The position numbers and the translations under genes were made by a program. Below the pieces are notes generated by a model. The model did no database searches, had not been told where the DNA came from, and worked only from the letters and a program-made list of their open reading frames with translations. Below are positions 18,883 through 27,165 of a DNA stretch of 47,344 nucleotides, piece after piece (within the stretch, counting starts at the first letter, position 1; every line of letters begins with the position of its first letter). Source of the stretch: Nocardia transvalensis NBRC 15921 (lineage in GTDB: Bacteria > Actinomycetota > Actinomycetes > Mycobacteriales > Mycobacteriaceae); contig NZ_BAGL01000119.1 in the NCBI RefSeq assembly GCF_000308875.1, positions 1 through 47,344 of the forward strand, given 5' to 3'.

Positions 18883-18925
18883 AATGGGCCACAAACGGGC
18901 TGATGTGAGCCGGTTGTGGGCCATT
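18883..18925. promoter_or_regulatory. Inverted repeat, candidate operator between divergent genes
   Basis: AATGGGCCACAA (18883-18894) and TTGTGGGCCATT (18914-18925) are reverse complements at 11 of 12 positions, with a 19-base spacer; a further GGGCCATT follows. The site lies between the regulator start at 18816 and the operon start at 19086, so it is a candidate binding site for the regulator. Confidence 0.45.
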
Positions 18926-19085
18926 GGCGGGCCATTGCGCAAGGCCAGGGTGAAACGGCACCCGGCACCGGGGCCTGATCCCCATCACTCCGGATCTCGC
19001 GGTCGAACGACTTCATCGTAAATCGTCCGGCCGTGGCCTACTCCGGTCGCGCGGTGCGCCCGACCGCCAGCAGGGGAGGCACACC

Positions 19086-19226
19086 ATGTACATCGACATC
19101 GAACACGCCGACGGTCGCGATGGCCGGAATCTTCCACAGCACACCGAGCGGTGGTCACTGCCGTCCGCGTGTCCGCGAGGACTGCGCCAGGTACCCGCGA
19201 CCGTGCAGGAGCGTGGGCTGCGATGA
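19086..19226 (+). CDS. 46-residue peptide, first gene of the long operon
   Basis: This short frame begins MYIDIEHADGRDGRN and ends PATVQERGLR. It has a strong ribosome site (GGGGAGG, seven bases before the ATG) and its stop overlaps the next ATG by four bases (ATGA). Together these make it a credible translated gene or leader that couples translation into the DUF4254 gene. No cysteine pattern, membrane segment or known motif is present. Function unknown. Confidence 0.6.
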   Translation: MYIDIEHADGRDGRNLPQHTERWSLPSACPRGLRQVPATVQERGLR

Positions 19227-19657
19227 ACGTGTCCGCGGTCGACCGGGGTGTCGGGTTGCCGGATTGGCATGAGTTGCTGGCGGCGTTCGTCGGTGCCACG
19301 GCTGCCAGTCGGCATCCGATCACGGTGTGGGCGTGCGAGCTGGGTGCTCTGTACCGGAAGTCGTGTCCGCAGCATCCTGTGGTCGCGATCCGCCGGATGG
19401 AGTTGATCGGGGCGATCGACGGGTGGGCGGCCCGGTATCTGCGGCGTTCCTCGTCGGCGAAATCTGTTGGCGCGCATGTCGATCGTATGGCGGCTGCGAC
19501 AGCGCGTGCGTTGCGGGCGTTGCGGGTGTGTGAATCGGTCGGTGACCGGGAGCATGCCGCGTGGACTGCGGCGGCAGCGCTGGCGGACGAGTGGGCGGAC
19601 ATCGTGTCCGGCATGCCGCCCCGCAGGTATGGAGGGCCGGGCGCGCATGGCTGGTGA
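19223..19657 (+). CDS. DUF4254 domain protein 1
   Basis: This 144-residue all-helical protein has the DUF4254 pattern: WHELLAAFVGAT, HPITVWACELGALYRK, AIRRMELIGAIDGWAARYL, VGAHVDRMAAATARALRAL, then a final helix with LADEWADIVSGM. The biochemical role of DUF4254 is not known to me. The ATG sits inside the stop of the 46-residue peptide, and the 3' end overlaps the next gene by eleven bases. Confidence 0.7.
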   Translation: MNVSAVDRGVGLPDWHELLAAFVGATAASRHPITVWACELGALYRKSCPQHPVVAIRRMELIGAIDGWAARYLRRSSSAKSVGAHVDRMAAATARALRALRVCESVGDREHAAWTAAAALADEWADIVSGMPPRRYGGPGAHGW

Positions 19658-20099
19658 TCGAGTGGCGGACCGGTTGTTTCCGCCCAAGGACCTGTTGCTT
19701 GCGGCCTGGCGGGGACTGCCCGGTACTCGTACGCATCCGGTGCTGGAGGCGGCGGCGGAGCTAGCGCTGCTGTATCAGGCGCACGGGGACGAGCCCGCAG
19801 CGTGGGGCGGAATGGGTGGTCGGCGAGTGCGTTTGGTCGGCGAGATCGACCGGTGGGTGACGATCGCAGCACCGCCGCCGCGTGAGAGTGCCCGTGTCCA
19901 TCCCGAGTCGGTCGGCCAGGCGCTCGATCAGCTGGCGCAGCTGACGGTGCGTGCGTACGTCGCGCTCGCCGACGCCCCGGACGCGGCGTATCAGGACGCG
20001 TGCGCGGTCGCGGCCGGCGTCGCCGAGGGCTATCAGGACCTGATCGCCGAGGTCGCGGACGGACGCGTGCAGTTACCCGCGCCGCCCCCGCCCTCGTGA
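19647..20099 (+). CDS. DUF4254 domain protein 2
   Basis: This 150-residue paralog of the preceding gene has FPPKDLLLAAWRGL, HPVLEAAAELALLYQAHG, VRLVGEIDRWVTIA, ESVGQALDQLAQLTVRAYVA and VAEGYQDLIAEVADG near the end. The last block is the more typical DUF4254 C terminus. The ATG at 19647 follows GGAGGG at 19631-19636; an ATG at 19629 would lie upstream of that site. The pair probably arose by local duplication and may form a heteromer (inference). Confidence 0.7.
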   Translation: MAGDRVADRLFPPKDLLLAAWRGLPGTRTHPVLEAAAELALLYQAHGDEPAAWGGMGGRRVRLVGEIDRWVTIAAPPPRESARVHPESVGQALDQLAQLTVRAYVALADAPDAAYQDACAVAAGVAEGYQDLIAEVADGRVQLPAPPPPS

Positions 20100-20153
20100 C
20101 CGTGCCGCTCACCGGTCGCCTGTCCAATCATGAACATTCAGAAGGGGTTACGT

Positions 20154-20363
20154 ATGCCGGACGGCATCGTGCAATGGTTCAACCCGCACAAGGGATTCGG
20201 GTTCATTCGTCCTGAAACCGGTCGCGGACCAGATATTTTCGTGCACTACACGCGGATCGCCGGGTCGGGGTATCGGGTGCTGGAAGCCAACCAGTACGTG
20301 GAGTACACCGTCAGCAGAATCAACGGACGCGTGGAAGCCATCGACGTGCGGGTGTTGTCGTGA
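20154..20363 (+). CDS. Cold-shock domain protein
   Basis: This 69-residue OB-fold nucleic-acid binding protein, length typical of Csp proteins, contains GIVQWFNPHKGFGFI (RNP1 KGFGFI) and DIFVHYTRI (RNP2-like). The ATG at 20154 follows GAAGGGG six bases upstream; an ATG at 20130 in the same frame lies before that site. The stop overlaps the P450 start (GTGA), so it is co-translated with the P450, an unusual position for a Csp. It may act as an RNA chaperone for the long operon transcript (inference). Confidence 0.85.
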   Translation: MPDGIVQWFNPHKGFGFIRPETGRGPDIFVHYTRIAGSGYRVLEANQYVEYTVSRINGRVEAIDVRVLS

Positions 20364-21673
20364 ACGCGCCGCGGACGACCGGGTGTCCGGTGGTGCACGG
20401 GTCGCCGGTCGGTGACGACGAGGCGCGGGTGGCGATGTATGTGCCGGAGTTCGCTGCCGACCCGCACGCGGCGTATCGGCGGATGCGGGCGCGGTACGGG
20501 TCGCTGGTGCCGGTGGAGCTGGATCCGGGTGTCCCGGCGACGCTGGTGGTCGGGTACCGGACGGCGTTGCGGATCCTCAACGACCCGGAGCATTTCCCGG
20601 CCGATCCGCGGATCTGGCAGCAGAGTGTCCCGGACGAGTGCCCGGTGAAGCCGATGCTCATGTATCGGCGTAACGCGTTGCGCACTGCCGGGGAGGAGCA
20701 TGCCCGGTTGCGGCGCGCGTATTCGGTGCTCGGTGACGTCGACGAGAACCGGCTGCTGGCCGCGGTCGACGGCGCGGTGGAACCGTTGATCAACCGGTTC
20801 CGGGCGCAGGGCTGTGTCGATCTGCGGGCGGAGTACGTGTTCCCGGCGGTGTTCGGGGTGCTGTCGGATCTGATGGGCCTGCCGGCGGATCTCGCGTCCC
20901 GCACCTACGACGGCATGGCGAAGATCATGGACGGCGTCGACGCCGCCGCCGGGGAACGGGAGTTCGGGGCGGCGTTGTTCGAGGCGGTGCAGCTCAAACA
21001 AGCGCATCCCGGCGGCAGCGATCTGATGTCGCGGCTGATGGCGCACTCGGCGGACCTGACCGTCGAAGAGGTGGTGATGCAGGTCGCGTTGCCGTTCGCG
21101 GCCGGCTGCGAGCCCACGGTGAACCTGGTGTGTAATGCGTTGCGGCTGTTGATGTCCGACGAGCGGTTCGCCGGTGACGTGCTCGGCGGGAGCCTGACGA
21201 CGCGGGACGCGTTGGACGAGGTGTTGTTCACCGATCCGCCGCTGCCGAACTTCGGGATCACCTACCCCCGCCAGCCGATCCTGGTCGACGGGGTGTGGTT
21301 GCCCGCGCATCAGCCGGTCGTGATCAGCTACGCCGCCTGCAACAACGACCCCGAGATCGCGGGCGGGGACCGGGCCGGGAACCGGTCGCATCTGGCCTAC
21401 GGCGCCGGAGTGCACCGCTGCCCGGCGACCTCGATGGTGCTGGTGATCGCGATCCACATCATCGACCAGCTCCTCGACGCCTTCCCCGACCTCCGACTCG
21501 GAGTCGCCCCGGAGGAGTTGCGGTATCGGACGGGGATATTCCACCGCGCTCTGGCCGCGCTGCCCGCCGCGTTCGACCCCGTGCACCAAGACATGGAACT
21601 GGCCATGACCTCGCTGCTGGCCCCGCGCACCCGCCCCGACAGGAAGACCCCGCCATGGCAACCGACCGACTGA
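20360..21673 (+). CDS. Cytochrome P450, CYP157-like, lacking the ExxR motif
   Basis: This 437-residue P450 has a heme-ligand segment LAYGAGVHRCPA (Cys present) and an I-helix segment FAAGCEPTVNLV. The K-helix position reads DEVLFTDPPLPNF where most P450s have ExxR, so the Arg is missing. Absence of ExxR plus the order TRDALDEVL ... ITYPRQPILVDGV ... VISYAACNNDP is what I know of the CYP157 family found with actinobacterial conservons. Substrate unknown; it may act as a partner rather than an ordinary monooxygenase. The GTG start overlaps the Csp stop; the 3' end overlaps the second P450 by 19 bases. Confidence 0.8.
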   Translation: MNAPRTTGCPVVHGSPVGDDEARVAMYVPEFAADPHAAYRRMRARYGSLVPVELDPGVPATLVVGYRTALRILNDPEHFPADPRIWQQSVPDECPVKPMLMYRRNALRTAGEEHARLRRAYSVLGDVDENRLLAAVDGAVEPLINRFRAQGCVDLRAEYVFPAVFGVLSDLMGLPADLASRTYDGMAKIMDGVDAAAGEREFGAALFEAVQLKQAHPGGSDLMSRLMAHSADLTVEEVVMQVALPFAAGCEPTVNLVCNALRLLMSDERFAGDVLGGSLTTRDALDEVLFTDPPLPNFGITYPRQPILVDGVWLPAHQPVVISYAACNNDPEIAGGDRAGNRSHLAYGAGVHRCPATSMVLVIAIHIIDQLLDAFPDLRLGVAPEELRYRTGIFHRALAALPAAFDPVHQDMELAMTSLLAPRTRPDRKTPPWQPTD

Positions 21674-22956
21674 TCCTGGACCCGACCGGCGCCGACATCC
21701 ACGGCGAACTCGCCCGCCTACGCGAACTCGGCCCGGCTTTGGAAGTTGACCTACCGGATGGAGTGCCCGCATGGCTGGTCACCGACCACGGGATGGTGCG
21801 GCGACTGCTCACCGATCCGAAGGTGTCGAAGGATCCGCGGGACTGGCCCGCATTGCAGCGCGGCGAGATCCCAACGGGTTGGGTGATGTTCCCGTGGGTG
21901 CGGGTCCGCAACATGCTGACCACCTCCCGCCACGACCACGCCCGCCTCCGCAAAGCCCTCGCACCGGCGTTCACCGAACGCCGCACCAAGGCGCTGAAGT
22001 CGCGGATCATGCAGATCACCGACGAGGTCCTCGACGCCCTGCCCGCCACCAGCGAGGACGGGATCGTGGACCTGCGGGCGGGTTTCGCGCGACCGCTGCC
22101 GATCCGGGTCATCAGCGAATTGATGGGCGTGCCCGCGGATTTGGCGGGCCCGTTGTGCGTGCACGCCGACGGTGTCCTCGACACCACCGCTACACCACTG
22201 CAGCTGGAGGATCATTTCGCGGCGATGATGGCGGTCACCGCCGAGATCATCGACCGTAAACGCGCGGACCCGGGCGAGGACCTGACCACGGTACTGCTCA
22301 CCGCAGCCGACGGCACCGCGCCCCAGCTGTCGCAGGCCGAGCTGATCGACACACTGATGCTGGTCGTCAGCGCCGGCCACGAAACCACGGTCAACCTTCT
22401 CGATCACGCCGCGGTGCGGCTGCTCACCGACGCGCAGCTGCGTGCCGACGTGCTCGCCGGGGAGGTGCTGTGGGCGCATCTGGTCGAGGAGATGCTGCGG
22501 TTCGAGCCGCCGCTGGCGAATATGCCGCTGCGGTTCGCGCTCGCCGATCTCGACCTCGGCGACGGGCTAGTGATTCCGGCGGGTTCGGCGATCGTGCTCA
22601 GCTTCGCCGCCGCCAACCACGACCCCCAAGTGTACGGCGACACCGCGGAAGTGTTCGATCCGGGCCGGGAACCCAAGAGCCACTTGGCGTTCGGGTACGG
22701 GACACACCACTGCCTCGGCGCGCCGCTAGCGCGTCTGGAGGCCCGGGTCGCGTTGCCCGCCTTGTTCGCGACCTACCCGGACCTGCGGCTGGCCGTCGAC
22801 CCGGCCGAGCTGGTGCAGGTACCGAGCTGTGTGCTCAACGGCCACCGGCGGATCCCGGTCACCCTGACCGGCGGCACGGCCGACGACACCCGCGCCGAGT
22901 CGATCACCCGGCCAGACCGGGACCAGACGACCTCGGAGGGATCCCCGTGTCCATGA
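21655..22956 (+). CDS. Cytochrome P450, CYP154-like
   Basis: This 433-residue complete P450 has I-helix SAGHETTVNLL, ExxR in EEMLRFEPPLANM, and heme-binding FGYGTHHCLGAPLARLEAR. The N-terminal VPAWLVTDHGMVRRLL and SKDPRDWPALQRGEIP segments fit the CYP154 group. It presumably hydroxylates or couples a small molecule using a ferredoxin supplied from elsewhere, since none is encoded nearby. The ATG at 21655 lies inside the preceding gene, with AGGAAG upstream. A CYP157-CYP154 pair is normally preceded by cvnABCD genes; here it is not. Confidence 0.85.
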   Translation: MATDRLILDPTGADIHGELARLRELGPALEVDLPDGVPAWLVTDHGMVRRLLTDPKVSKDPRDWPALQRGEIPTGWVMFPWVRVRNMLTTSRHDHARLRKALAPAFTERRTKALKSRIMQITDEVLDALPATSEDGIVDLRAGFARPLPIRVISELMGVPADLAGPLCVHADGVLDTTATPLQLEDHFAAMMAVTAEIIDRKRADPGEDLTTVLLTAADGTAPQLSQAELIDTLMLVVSAGHETTVNLLDHAAVRLLTDAQLRADVLAGEVLWAHLVEEMLRFEPPLANMPLRFALADLDLGDGLVIPAGSAIVLSFAAANHDPQVYGDTAEVFDPGREPKSHLAFGYGTHHCLGAPLARLEARVALPALFATYPDLRLAVDPAELVQVPSCVLNGHRRIPVTLTGGTADDTRAESITRPDRDQTTSEGSPCP

Positions 22957-23951
22957 CGTCTGCTCCCGCCTGGCTGTCACCGAATACGCCGCTGGCGGTG
23001 TTCACCGATATCGGCGACGATGTCGACGACACCGCGGCGCTGCGGCTGCTGGCGACCGACCCGCTCCTGAAATTCGTGGGAACCGTCGACGAGCGTCCCG
23101 GGCACCCACGCGCGCAACTGGCTCGCCGTCTGCTGGATCTGGTGGGCCGCACCGATGTGCGGGTGGTGCCCGGCGCGATTCTGGGTGACAGCCCGTATTG
23201 GTGCGCCGACGGTTTGGCGCCCGCGGATACTCCGGTGTGGTGCGCGGATATGTACGACGCGTTCGCGCAGCTGTGCGAATTCGCGCCGGGTCCGCTGCGG
23301 GTGGCGAGCCTGGGCCCGCTGACCGATATCGCGCAGTTGTTGATCACCGATGCCCAGCAGCCGGCACCGCTCGGGCTGGCGGACCGGATGCGGATCGTCG
23401 CGATGGCCGGCGGTCTCGACGGCTACCTCGACCCTCGTGCCGAGCACAACGTCCGGATGAACCCGGCGGCGGCGCACACGGTCCTGACGCGGGCGCGGCA
23501 TGTGGCGTTGGTGCTGGCCGACCACACGTTCGTCCCCGATATCGCGATCGACCAGGACCACCCACTGTACCGGCGGCTGGCGGCGTCACCGCAGCCGTGG
23601 GCGCAGCTGATCGCCGCCCACTACCGCGCCTATTGCACGACCTATTGGCGGTCGAGCAAGCTGCACGACGGCGCCGCCGCGAGCGTGGTGATGGGACTGC
23701 CGTTCGTGCGCGGCGCGGTCAGTGAATTCCACCTGTATCGCGACGGCCGCATGCGCACCGGGACCGGCGTGCAGGCGTGGGTCTCGACCGGCATCGACTA
23801 CCCGGCGCTCATGGCCTGGGTCGAGGACCTGTTCTTCACCGCCACGCCCGCACCCGCGGTCGGGCACGGGCCGGGGTTGCGGCAGTTGATGGCCGATCTC
23901 GACGACCTCGCCGCCGGCGCCCGCGACCTCCCCGGGCGGTGGCGGACGTGA
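22947..23951 (+). CDS. Nucleoside hydrolase-like protein 1
   Basis: This 334-residue protein belongs by sequence to the inosine-uridine nucleoside hydrolase superfamily, which cleaves N-glycosidic bonds using a calcium ion held by an N-terminal Asp cluster. The cluster reads FTDIGDDVDDTAAL. VRVASLGPLTDIAQLL, MAGGLDGYLDPRAEHNVRMNP (an ExNxxxxP-type sugar-binding block) and LVLADHT are also present. Start GTG 22947 has CGGAGGGA just upstream; ATG 22953 is the alternative. The gene overlaps the P450 by ten bases and the next gene by four. Substrate unknown. Confidence 0.75.
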   Translation: MSMTSAPAWLSPNTPLAVFTDIGDDVDDTAALRLLATDPLLKFVGTVDERPGHPRAQLARRLLDLVGRTDVRVVPGAILGDSPYWCADGLAPADTPVWCADMYDAFAQLCEFAPGPLRVASLGPLTDIAQLLITDAQQPAPLGLADRMRIVAMAGGLDGYLDPRAEHNVRMNPAAAHTVLTRARHVALVLADHTFVPDIAIDQDHPLYRRLAASPQPWAQLIAAHYRAYCTTYWRSSKLHDGAAASVVMGLPFVRGAVSEFHLYRDGRMRTGTGVQAWVSTGIDYPALMAWVEDLFFTATPAPAVGHGPGLRQLMADLDDLAAGARDLPGRWRT

Positions 23952-24547
23952 TCACCAGTTCCCTGCTCAGTCCGGCACGCGCTCTTTCCGTACGGCCGCG
24001 CTCCGGCGCCGGACCCGACCACCGCGCATTCCTGGTGCGGCCCGACGCCCCGGATATCGTCGAAGGTGTGGCGGTCGAAACGTATCGACCGTGCCCACGC
24101 TGCCTGGCCCCGGCGGGCGACGATCGTCGGACGGTGACGGTGTACCGGGTCCGCGACCGGGTGCCGTGGTGGCTGACGGTCGAAATCCACTGCTGCACAA
24201 AGCACAGCGAACTCCATGTCCGGGGCCAGCAGGGGTGGATTCGACCGGTCACCCACCTGGCCGGCCAGCTGCTGCCGATCTTCACGATGCTGGGTGCCGA
24301 CCGCGGACGGCCGCGGCTGGCGGTGCTCGCCGGGGAGCAGACCGCGACGCGTCTGCGGTGCGAAGCGTGTGAACGCCCGTACGGGCGTTGCGCTTTCGAC
24401 CTGACGCACGCGGCACCGCCGTGGCTGGGGCACCTGGAGCTGCATCACTGCACCGGATGCGGTGCGGCTTCCTTCTGGTCCGCAGGCGCTGGCGGTCCCG
24501 TGGCACCAATCGAGCACACCACCGGCGCGGACGGGGCCGTCGGGTGA
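23948..24547 (+). CDS. Cysteine-rich putative zinc-ribbon protein
   Basis: This 199-residue protein carries paired cysteines in the order CPRC, HCC..H, CEAC and CTGC, which could form two zinc ribbons (CPRC...HCC and CEAC...CTGC). A VPWWLTVEIHCCTKH and PWLGHLELHHCTGC repeat suggests internal duplication of one unit. No known family is recognised. The GTG start is inside the stop of the hydrolase gene and its own stop overlaps the next GTG, so it is strictly co-translated. A role as a nucleic-acid or partner-binding subunit is inference. Confidence 0.65.
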   Translation: MITSSLLSPARALSVRPRSGAGPDHRAFLVRPDAPDIVEGVAVETYRPCPRCLAPAGDDRRTVTVYRVRDRVPWWLTVEIHCCTKHSELHVRGQQGWIRPVTHLAGQLLPIFTMLGADRGRPRLAVLAGEQTATRLRCEACERPYGRCAFDLTHAAPPWLGHLELHHCTGCGAASFWSAGAGGPVAPIEHTTGADGAVG

Positions 24548-25077
24548 ATGTGCTGCCGGATTCGGAGCTGGCGGTGATGCGGGCGATCCATTCGGCGGCG
24601 GGGCCGCGGAGTGTCGAGGACCTGGCCGTCGAGGTCGGCGACCGGCCGAGCGTCGTGCGGGCGACCGTGGTGCGGCTGGCCGACCGCGGCTACGCCGGTG
24701 AGGTGATCGCGTGGACGCTGACCCGCAGCGGCCGCCGACTACTCGCCGACCTCACCACGCACGCCCACCTCACCGCCCTGCAACGCAGAGTTCTGGCCGC
24801 GGCCGATGCCGCCGGTGGTGCGCGCACCGTCCCGGAACTGGCCGCGACCCTCCGATGCCGCTGTGGCGCGGTGACTTACGCGATGCACCAGCTGGCGGAT
24901 TACGCCTGCGTCCGCCGGGTCGACGCCTGGCAGGCCACCGCTGCGGCCCTGCGCGATCTTCCCGAACTCACCACGCGACCGCCACTGGTCCGCAGAAACG
25001 GAGTCTCCATGCCGTCCGTCGTCACGGCGACATATGTCGCGGTCGATGCCAGCGTTGCCGGGGGAGGAGGGTCGTGA
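24544..25077 (+). CDS. Tandem winged-helix protein 1
   Basis: This 177-residue protein has two similar helical units: LAVMRAIHSAAGPRSVEDLA ... RATVVRLADRGY and LQRRVLAAADAAGGARTVPE ... VTYAMHQLADYACV. Each reads as a winged helix-turn-helix, as in MarR- or ArsR-like proteins, but without a recognisable full family match. It could regulate the operon or serve as a scaffold. A paralog of similar layout ends the operon (27162-27668). Start GTG is coupled to the previous stop. Confidence 0.65.
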   Translation: MNVLPDSELAVMRAIHSAAGPRSVEDLAVEVGDRPSVVRATVVRLADRGYAGEVIAWTLTRSGRRLLADLTTHAHLTALQRRVLAAADAAGGARTVPELAATLRCRCGAVTYAMHQLADYACVRRVDAWQATAAALRDLPELTTRPPLVRRNGVSMPSVVTATYVAVDASVAGGGGS

Positions 25078-25973
25078 CCAGTCTCCTGTTCGACCGGCGC
25101 GGCCGGGCTCGGCCGCCGCTCGTGGTGTTCAGTACCGACGCCGGGTACGACGTCGACGATTTCGTGTCCCTGGTGATCGCGGCCCGGCTGTGCGAGCGGC
25201 TGGCCGTGGTCTCCAGCGACGAAACCCACCGGCGGCGCGCCCGGATCCTGCGGAGCCTGCTGGCCCTGCTGGGGCGTCCGGACGTCGAGGTCTTCGAGGG
25301 CGTCGACTTAGGCGGCCACCGCCGTTTTCTGCTCGACCACGAACTACCCACCTCCCCAGGGGCTGCGTTCCGGCAACTCGGCGATCTCGCCAAGATGATC
25401 GCGGCCGAACACGAGCCGGTGATCTGGGTCGGGCAAGGCGCAATGAGTGAACTCGCATACTTGCTCACCGCGGCACCGCACCTGGCGCACGCGATCCGGG
25501 TGACGCAGATGGGCGGGTGGCTCGACAACTACCGGGACCCCACGCGTGCGTCGCACAACCTGCACATCGACCAGCCGGCCGCGGGGGTGGCGTTGCGGCT
25601 GGCGCACCGGCCGCGGCTGGTGCTGTCGGACCACACCAACACCGACCGCCTCGCGGCCTGGCCGCATTCGCCGATGCCGCACTGGCTGGCCACCTCCTCG
25701 GAGCCGTGGGCGCGGCTGGTCGGCGAGAACTTCACGACATGGTGGTTCTGGCAGCAGAAACGCGGCAAACCCGCCCGGACCCGCTTCCACGACCCCGTCA
25801 CCCTGCTCGCGGCGCTCGGCGAACCGTACGTGTCGTTCACCCCCGAACGCATCCGGATCCTGCCCGACGCCCGCACCGTCCGCGACCCCGACGGCATCCA
25901 CGCCGAGGTCAGTACCGGCATCGACCACCAGGCCGCCATGACACGCATCCACCACATCGTCTGCGCGGCATGA
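25074..25973 (+). CDS. Nucleoside hydrolase-like protein 2
   Basis: This 299-residue protein of the same superfamily as the gene at 22947 has FSTDAGYDVDDFVSL as the N-terminal Asp cluster, PVIWVGQGAMSELAYLL, TQMGGWLDNYRDP, SHNLHIDQPAAG in the sugar-binding position and LVLSDHTN. It is shorter and quite diverged, so the two may handle different substrates or form a heteromer. GGGGAGGAGGG precedes the GTG, and the stop of the winged-helix gene overlaps it. A Ca-binding function is suggested by the Asp cluster but catalysis cannot be verified from sequence. Confidence 0.7.
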   Translation: MTSLLFDRRGRARPPLVVFSTDAGYDVDDFVSLVIAARLCERLAVVSSDETHRRRARILRSLLALLGRPDVEVFEGVDLGGHRRFLLDHELPTSPGAAFRQLGDLAKMIAAEHEPVIWVGQGAMSELAYLLTAAPHLAHAIRVTQMGGWLDNYRDPTRASHNLHIDQPAAGVALRLAHRPRLVLSDHTNTDRLAAWPHSPMPHWLATSSEPWARLVGENFTTWWFWQQKRGKPARTRFHDPVTLLAALGEPYVSFTPERIRILPDARTVRDPDGIHAEVSTGIDHQAAMTRIHHIVCAA

Positions 25974-25999
25974 CAACCCACCCCCACGGAGCCACACCG

Positions 26000-26323
26000 A
26001 TGACCTTCCCTCCACCCGCCGAATGCGTGATCATCCACGACCCCGCCCGCACCGAGGACACGATCACCGCCGTGCTGCGCAAGCACGGCACGGAGAATGT
26101 CCTGGCCCTCACCCAAGCCAGTGAATTCGCCGACCACGGCGACCGCGACCAGGCGCTGCGCAGCCTGCGCGACGCGGCCACCGTGCTGACGCGCACGGAA
26201 ATCGGCCGGGCCGACGCCGAAAACCTGGTATCCGAGCACGCCCTGCACCTGGCCGCCGCGGTCGGCGCCGACTTCCAGACCGGCAGCACCGATGCGGCGG
26301 CGCCGCCCAGGCTCGGCCGGTGA
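26000..26323 (+). CDS. Small hypothetical protein
   Basis: This 107-residue helical protein (CVIIHDPARTEDTITAVLRK, DQALRSLRDAATVLTRTEIG) has no recognised family. Two starts are possible: ATG 26000 with CGGAG nine bases upstream, or ATG 25970, which overlaps the preceding stop (ATGA) and adds ten residues. Its stop overlaps the methyltransferase start, so it belongs to the operon. Function unknown. Confidence 0.6.
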   Translation: MTFPPPAECVIIHDPARTEDTITAVLRKHGTENVLALTQASEFADHGDRDQALRSLRDAATVLTRTEIGRADAENLVSEHALHLAAAVGADFQTGSTDAAAPPRLGR

Positions 26324-27165
26324 CGGCGGCGATACGGATCGACCCCGCACGCTCCGCGCCGGACGGGGTCGATCCGGGCCGACCGGCGGCGGCCCGCATC
26401 CGGGACTATCTGCTGGGGGGTAAGGACAATTACGAGGTCGACCGGGTCGCGGCCGACCGCCTGCTCGAAGTGGCTCCCGAGGGCCGGACGCTGGCGGGGT
26501 TCGTCCGCAAATTCTGCACCGGCGCCGCGGTCTTCGCGGCCGAGGCCGGGGTCCGGCAGTTCGTCGACATCGGCGCGGGAATCCCCACCTCGCCGGCTGT
26601 GCACGAGGCCGTCGGCACGATCGACACCGCGGCGACGGTGACCTATGTCGACTACGACCCGGTGGTGATCGCGCACTCGCACGCCATGGTCGGCGACGCG
26701 ACCGGGGTGTCGGTGCTGGAGGCCGACCTGCGTGACCCGGACTCGCTGCTCGATCGGCTGTATACCCAGGCGGGCGTGGACTTCCGGGCTCCGGTCTGCA
26801 TCCTGCTGATCGGCGTGCTCGACCACATCACCGACGACGAGCAGCCCGCCACGATCATCGCCCGGCTGCGGGAGGCGATGGCACCAGGCAGCTACCTCGC
26901 ACTCACCCAGGCAGCGATCGAGTCCGCCGACGAAGTGATCGAACGCGTAGCCGGGACCACCTGCGGTTCGCTCGCCGAGACCACCTTCCGCTCCACGACC
27001 GAGGTCCACTCCTGGCTGCACGGCTTCGAGATCCTCGACCCGGGAGTAGCCCGAATCCAGGACTGGCTCGGCGACGACCTGCCCGCCACCCGCCTCGTAC
27101 ATCTCGGCGCGATCGCGCACCGGCCCGCACTCCACGGCGGCCGACCGGTAGGGCGGCGCCGGTGA
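26320..27165 (+). CDS. DUF574-type SAM-dependent methyltransferase
   Basis: This 281-residue protein has the hallmark N-terminal RIRDYLLGGKDNYEVDR of the actinobacterial DUF574 (Methyltransf_19) family, then the SAM-binding motif FVDIGAGIPTSPAVHE and the acidic TYVDYDPVVIAHSHA, and ILLIGVLDHITDDEQP later. It presumably methylates a small molecule; families of this kind lie in many actinobacterial clusters, with few defined substrates. The GTG start is inside the previous stop and the end overlaps the next gene (GTGA). Confidence 0.85.
   Translation: MTAAIRIDPARSAPDGVDPGRPAAARIRDYLLGGKDNYEVDRVAADRLLEVAPEGRTLAGFVRKFCTGAAVFAAEAGVRQFVDIGAGIPTSPAVHEAVGTIDTAATVTYVDYDPVVIAHSHAMVGDATGVSVLEADLRDPDSLLDRLYTQAGVDFRAPVCILLIGVLDHITDDEQPATIIARLREAMAPGSYLALTQAAIESADEVIERVAGTTCGSLAETTFRSTTEVHSWLHGFEILDPGVARIQDWLGDDLPATRLVHLGAIAHRPALHGGRPVGRRR

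Noticed and set aside
20246..21772. 508-codon minus-strand frame opposite the first P450
   Set aside because: Antisense to a P450 with its heme-binding motif; His/Arg/Gly-rich shadow.
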